NCBI RefSeq assembly: GCF_003788695.1
Contig: NZ_RARA01000026.1
Span: 6,257 to 33,580 of the forward strand
From: Candidatus Cardinium hertigii
GTDB lineage: Bacteria; Bacteroidota; Bacteroidia; Cytophagales_A; Amoebophilaceae
Length of the DNA stretch: 27,324 bases
Direction of reading: 5' to 3'
Of this stretch, positions 25,823 through 27,324 are shown one piece after another. Numbering within the stretch: the stretch's first letter is position 1; each line of letters opens with the position of its first letter. The notes beneath the pieces are model-generated. The model was not told the DNA's origin. It did not search any database and saw only the letters and a list, made by a program, of their open reading frames with translations. Position numbers and translations under genes: made by a program.

Positions 25823-27106
25823 ATGATGATAAAACAAGATACCATCATTCCTTTATTAATAGAAAAGGAAAAAAAACGTCAAACAGAGGGACTAGAATTA
25901 ATCGCTTCTGAAAATTTTGTTTCTGCTCAAATAGCTGCCGCAGCAGGCAGCGTTCTTACGAACAAATATGCAGAAGGATTGCCAGGCAAACGTTATTATA
26001 GTGGTTGCCATGTTGTAGACGAAATAGAATCCCTCGCTATTGAACGGGCCAAGACATTATTTAATGTTGAGTGGGTTAACGTTCAACCCCATTCCGGTTC
26101 CCAAGCTAATGCAGCACTGATGATGGCGGTTTTGAATTTAGGAGATAAAATACTAGGATTTAATCTAGCGCATGGTGGTCATTTAACGCATGGATCTCCT
26201 ATAAATTTTTCTGGTAAATTATACCAATCTTTTTTTTATGGTGTAAACCGAGAAACGGGATACATTGAATGGCAAGAAGTTGCCCAAAAAGCAAGGGAAA
26301 CAAAACCAGCTATGATTATTTGTGGTGCTTCTGCTTATAGTCGTGATTGGGACTATCCGCAACTACGCGCTATTGCAGATGAGGTAGGCGCATTTTTATG
26401 GGCAGATATTGCACATCCTGCAGGGCTTATTAGCCAAGGGTTACTCAATAATCCTTTTCCCTATTGTCATTTTGTAACCAGTACTACCCATAAAACATTA
26501 CGGGGCCCTCGTGGTGGTATGATCTTAATGGCAAAAGATTTTGAAAATCCATTTGGAAAAACCAATAAGAAAGGAGCACTACACCATATGTCTGCTTTAC
26601 TTGATTCTGCTGTTTTTCCTGGTACACAAGGTGGTCCATTGGAACATATTATTGCAGCTAAGGCAATAGCATGCTATGAGGCCATGACCAAAGATTATAA
26701 AACGTATGTGATACAAGTACAAAAAAATGCAAAAATTATGGCACAAGCCTTTATGGATAAAGGATATAAAATTGTATCTGATGGAACAGATAATCACCTA
26801 TTATTACTAGATCTCACTCAGAAAAATCTCTCTGGCAAACAAGCTGAAACAGCTTTACAAGCAGCCGATATCACTACTAATAAAAATCTCATTCCTTTTG
26901 ATACTACTTCTCCACAAGTTACCTCAGGTATCCGCTTGGGAACAGCTGCCATAACTACCAGGGGTTTAGTAGAAGGAGATATTTTGTTAGTAGTAGAATG
27001 GATAGATCGTGTTCTTAAAAATATTGCAGATGACTTTCAAATTAAGAAAGTAAAGCAGGAAGTAAATAAATATATGCGTAATTTTCCTCTAACTACAGTT
27101 GATTAG
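25823..27106 (+). CDS. glyA: Serine hydroxymethyltransferase
   Basis: Protein of 427 residues, a PLP enzyme that interconverts serine and glycine while loading tetrahydrofolate with a one-carbon unit. Motifs: [10 protein letters not shown] near the N-terminus, [39 protein letters not shown], the PLP-lysine region [13 protein letters not shown] with Lys224, [11 protein letters not shown], and the C-terminal [14 protein letters not shown]. Length and all key residues are normal, so the enzyme should be active. It starts with two Met codons; either could be used. It is flanked upstream by an inverted-repeat element and downstream by the second 92-bp MITE copy. Confidence 0.98.
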   Translation: MMIKQDTIIPLLIEKEKKRQTEGLELIASENFVSAQIAAAAGSVLTNKYAEGLPGKRYYSGCHVVDEIESLAIERAKTLFNVEWVNVQPHSGSQANAALMMAVLNLGDKILGFNLAHGGHLTHGSPINFSGKLYQSFFYGVNRETGYIEWQEVAQKARETKPAMIICGASAYSRDWDYPQLRAIADEVGAFLWADIAHPAGLISQGLLNNPFPYCHFVTSTTHKTLRGPRGGMILMAKDFENPFGKTNKKGALHHMSALLDSAVFPGTQGGPLEHIIAAKAIACYEAMTKDYKTYVIQVQKNAKIMAQAFMDKGYKIVSDGTDNHLLLLDLTQKNLSGKQAETALQAADITTNKNLIPFDTTSPQVTSGIRLGTAAITTRGLVEGDILLVVEWIDRVLKNIADDFQIKKVKQEVNKYMRNFPLTTVD

Positions 27107-27119
27107 TAAATAACTGTAG
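27093..27119 (+). terminator. Hairpin at the end of glyA
   Basis: CTACAGTT (27093-27100) and AACTGTAG (27112-27119) form a perfect 8-bp stem overlapping the stop codon. No T-run follows, so it is a weak terminator candidate. Confidence 0.3.
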
Positions 27120-27153
27120 ATACACAGTAGCCTAATTAAGGTATCCGTTCACT

Positions 27154-27245
27154 CAATGGCGTCAACTTAAGGCAATTCATGATTAGCCTACCCTCCTATT
27201 CTACTTGGTTATCAATAACAGCTAAACCTTAAGTTGACGCCATTG
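27154..27245. mobile_element. 92-bp MITE-like element, copy 2
   Basis: Identical to copy 1 at 19784-19875, with the 19-bp inverted ends at 27154-27172 and 27227-27245 and the same 10-bp flanking direct repeat TCCGTTCACT (27144-27153 and 27246-27255). To the right the host sequence differs from copy 1 from 27262 on: GCAGAAATGTTTTTAAT, the subtype also seen next to secA. Confidence 0.85.
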
Positions 27246-27324
27246 TCCGTTCACTTGCGTGGCAGAAATGTTTTTAATTTAATTATTTAATTACTAAATT
27301 ATTCGTTACTTTTTTTCTTGATAA

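Overview
The window comes from an AT-rich Bacteroidota endosymbiont, most probably 'Candidatus Cardinium' (Amoebophilaceae). The main evidence is the solitary 16S rRNA gene on the minus strand. As I recall it, the Cardinium-specific reverse primer Ch-R matches exactly at 1926-1946, and the forward primer Ch-F matches with one mismatch at 2298-2319. A textbook Bacteroidota promoter (TTG, 19 bp, TAnnTTTG) lies in front of that gene. The remaining genes fit a reduced intracellular symbiont: ankyrin repeats, a toxin-like glycosyltransferase, an AAA-ATPase/PD-(D/E)XK protein and many degenerate repeats.

Layout. 1-1007 (-): 5' part of an OPT-like membrane transporter that runs off the window. 1273-2797 (-): 16S rRNA, with promoter at 2976-3005 and a likely processing stem; no tRNA, 23S or 5S follows. 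3453-5864 (+): predicted exported protein with a large-clostridial-toxin-type (GT44) glucosyltransferase domain. 6473-8503 (-): exported 16-unit ankyrin protein with near-identical DNA repeats. 8876-9433 (-): small lipoprotein. 9583-12705 (-): secA, preceded by tRNA-Phe(GAA) at 12896-12968. 13294-16186 (-): ftsA-ftsZ. 16663-18405 (+): oligoendopeptidase F. 18661-19716 (+): LD-carboxypeptidase with an N-terminal export signal. 20050-21492 (+): PBP4-type D,D-peptidase lipoprotein. 21779-23563 (+): AAA-ATPase-like/PD-(D/E)XK protein. 23818-24015 (+): small lipoprotein ORF, possibly broken. 24106-25425 (-): unrecognised Cys-rich-headed exported protein. 25823-27106 (+): glyA.

Functional threads. 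FtsA/FtsZ, LdcA-like and PBP4-like proteins point to division plus periplasmic peptidoglycan trimming. SecA would export the many signal-bearing proteins; the GT44 protein and the ankyrin protein are the obvious candidates for acting on the host.

The most striking non-coding structure is a layered repeat landscape. A dispersed repeat that starts GTATCCGTTCAC recurs beside many genes. Inside it, at 19784-19875 and 27154-27245, sit two identical 92-bp MITE-like elements with perfect 19-bp inverted ends and a 10-bp direct repeat on both sides. Two further unrelated inverted-repeat elements lie at 23623-23702 and 25690-25792. No transposase gene is present in the window.

All family assignments are from reading motifs by eye; no database search was run.
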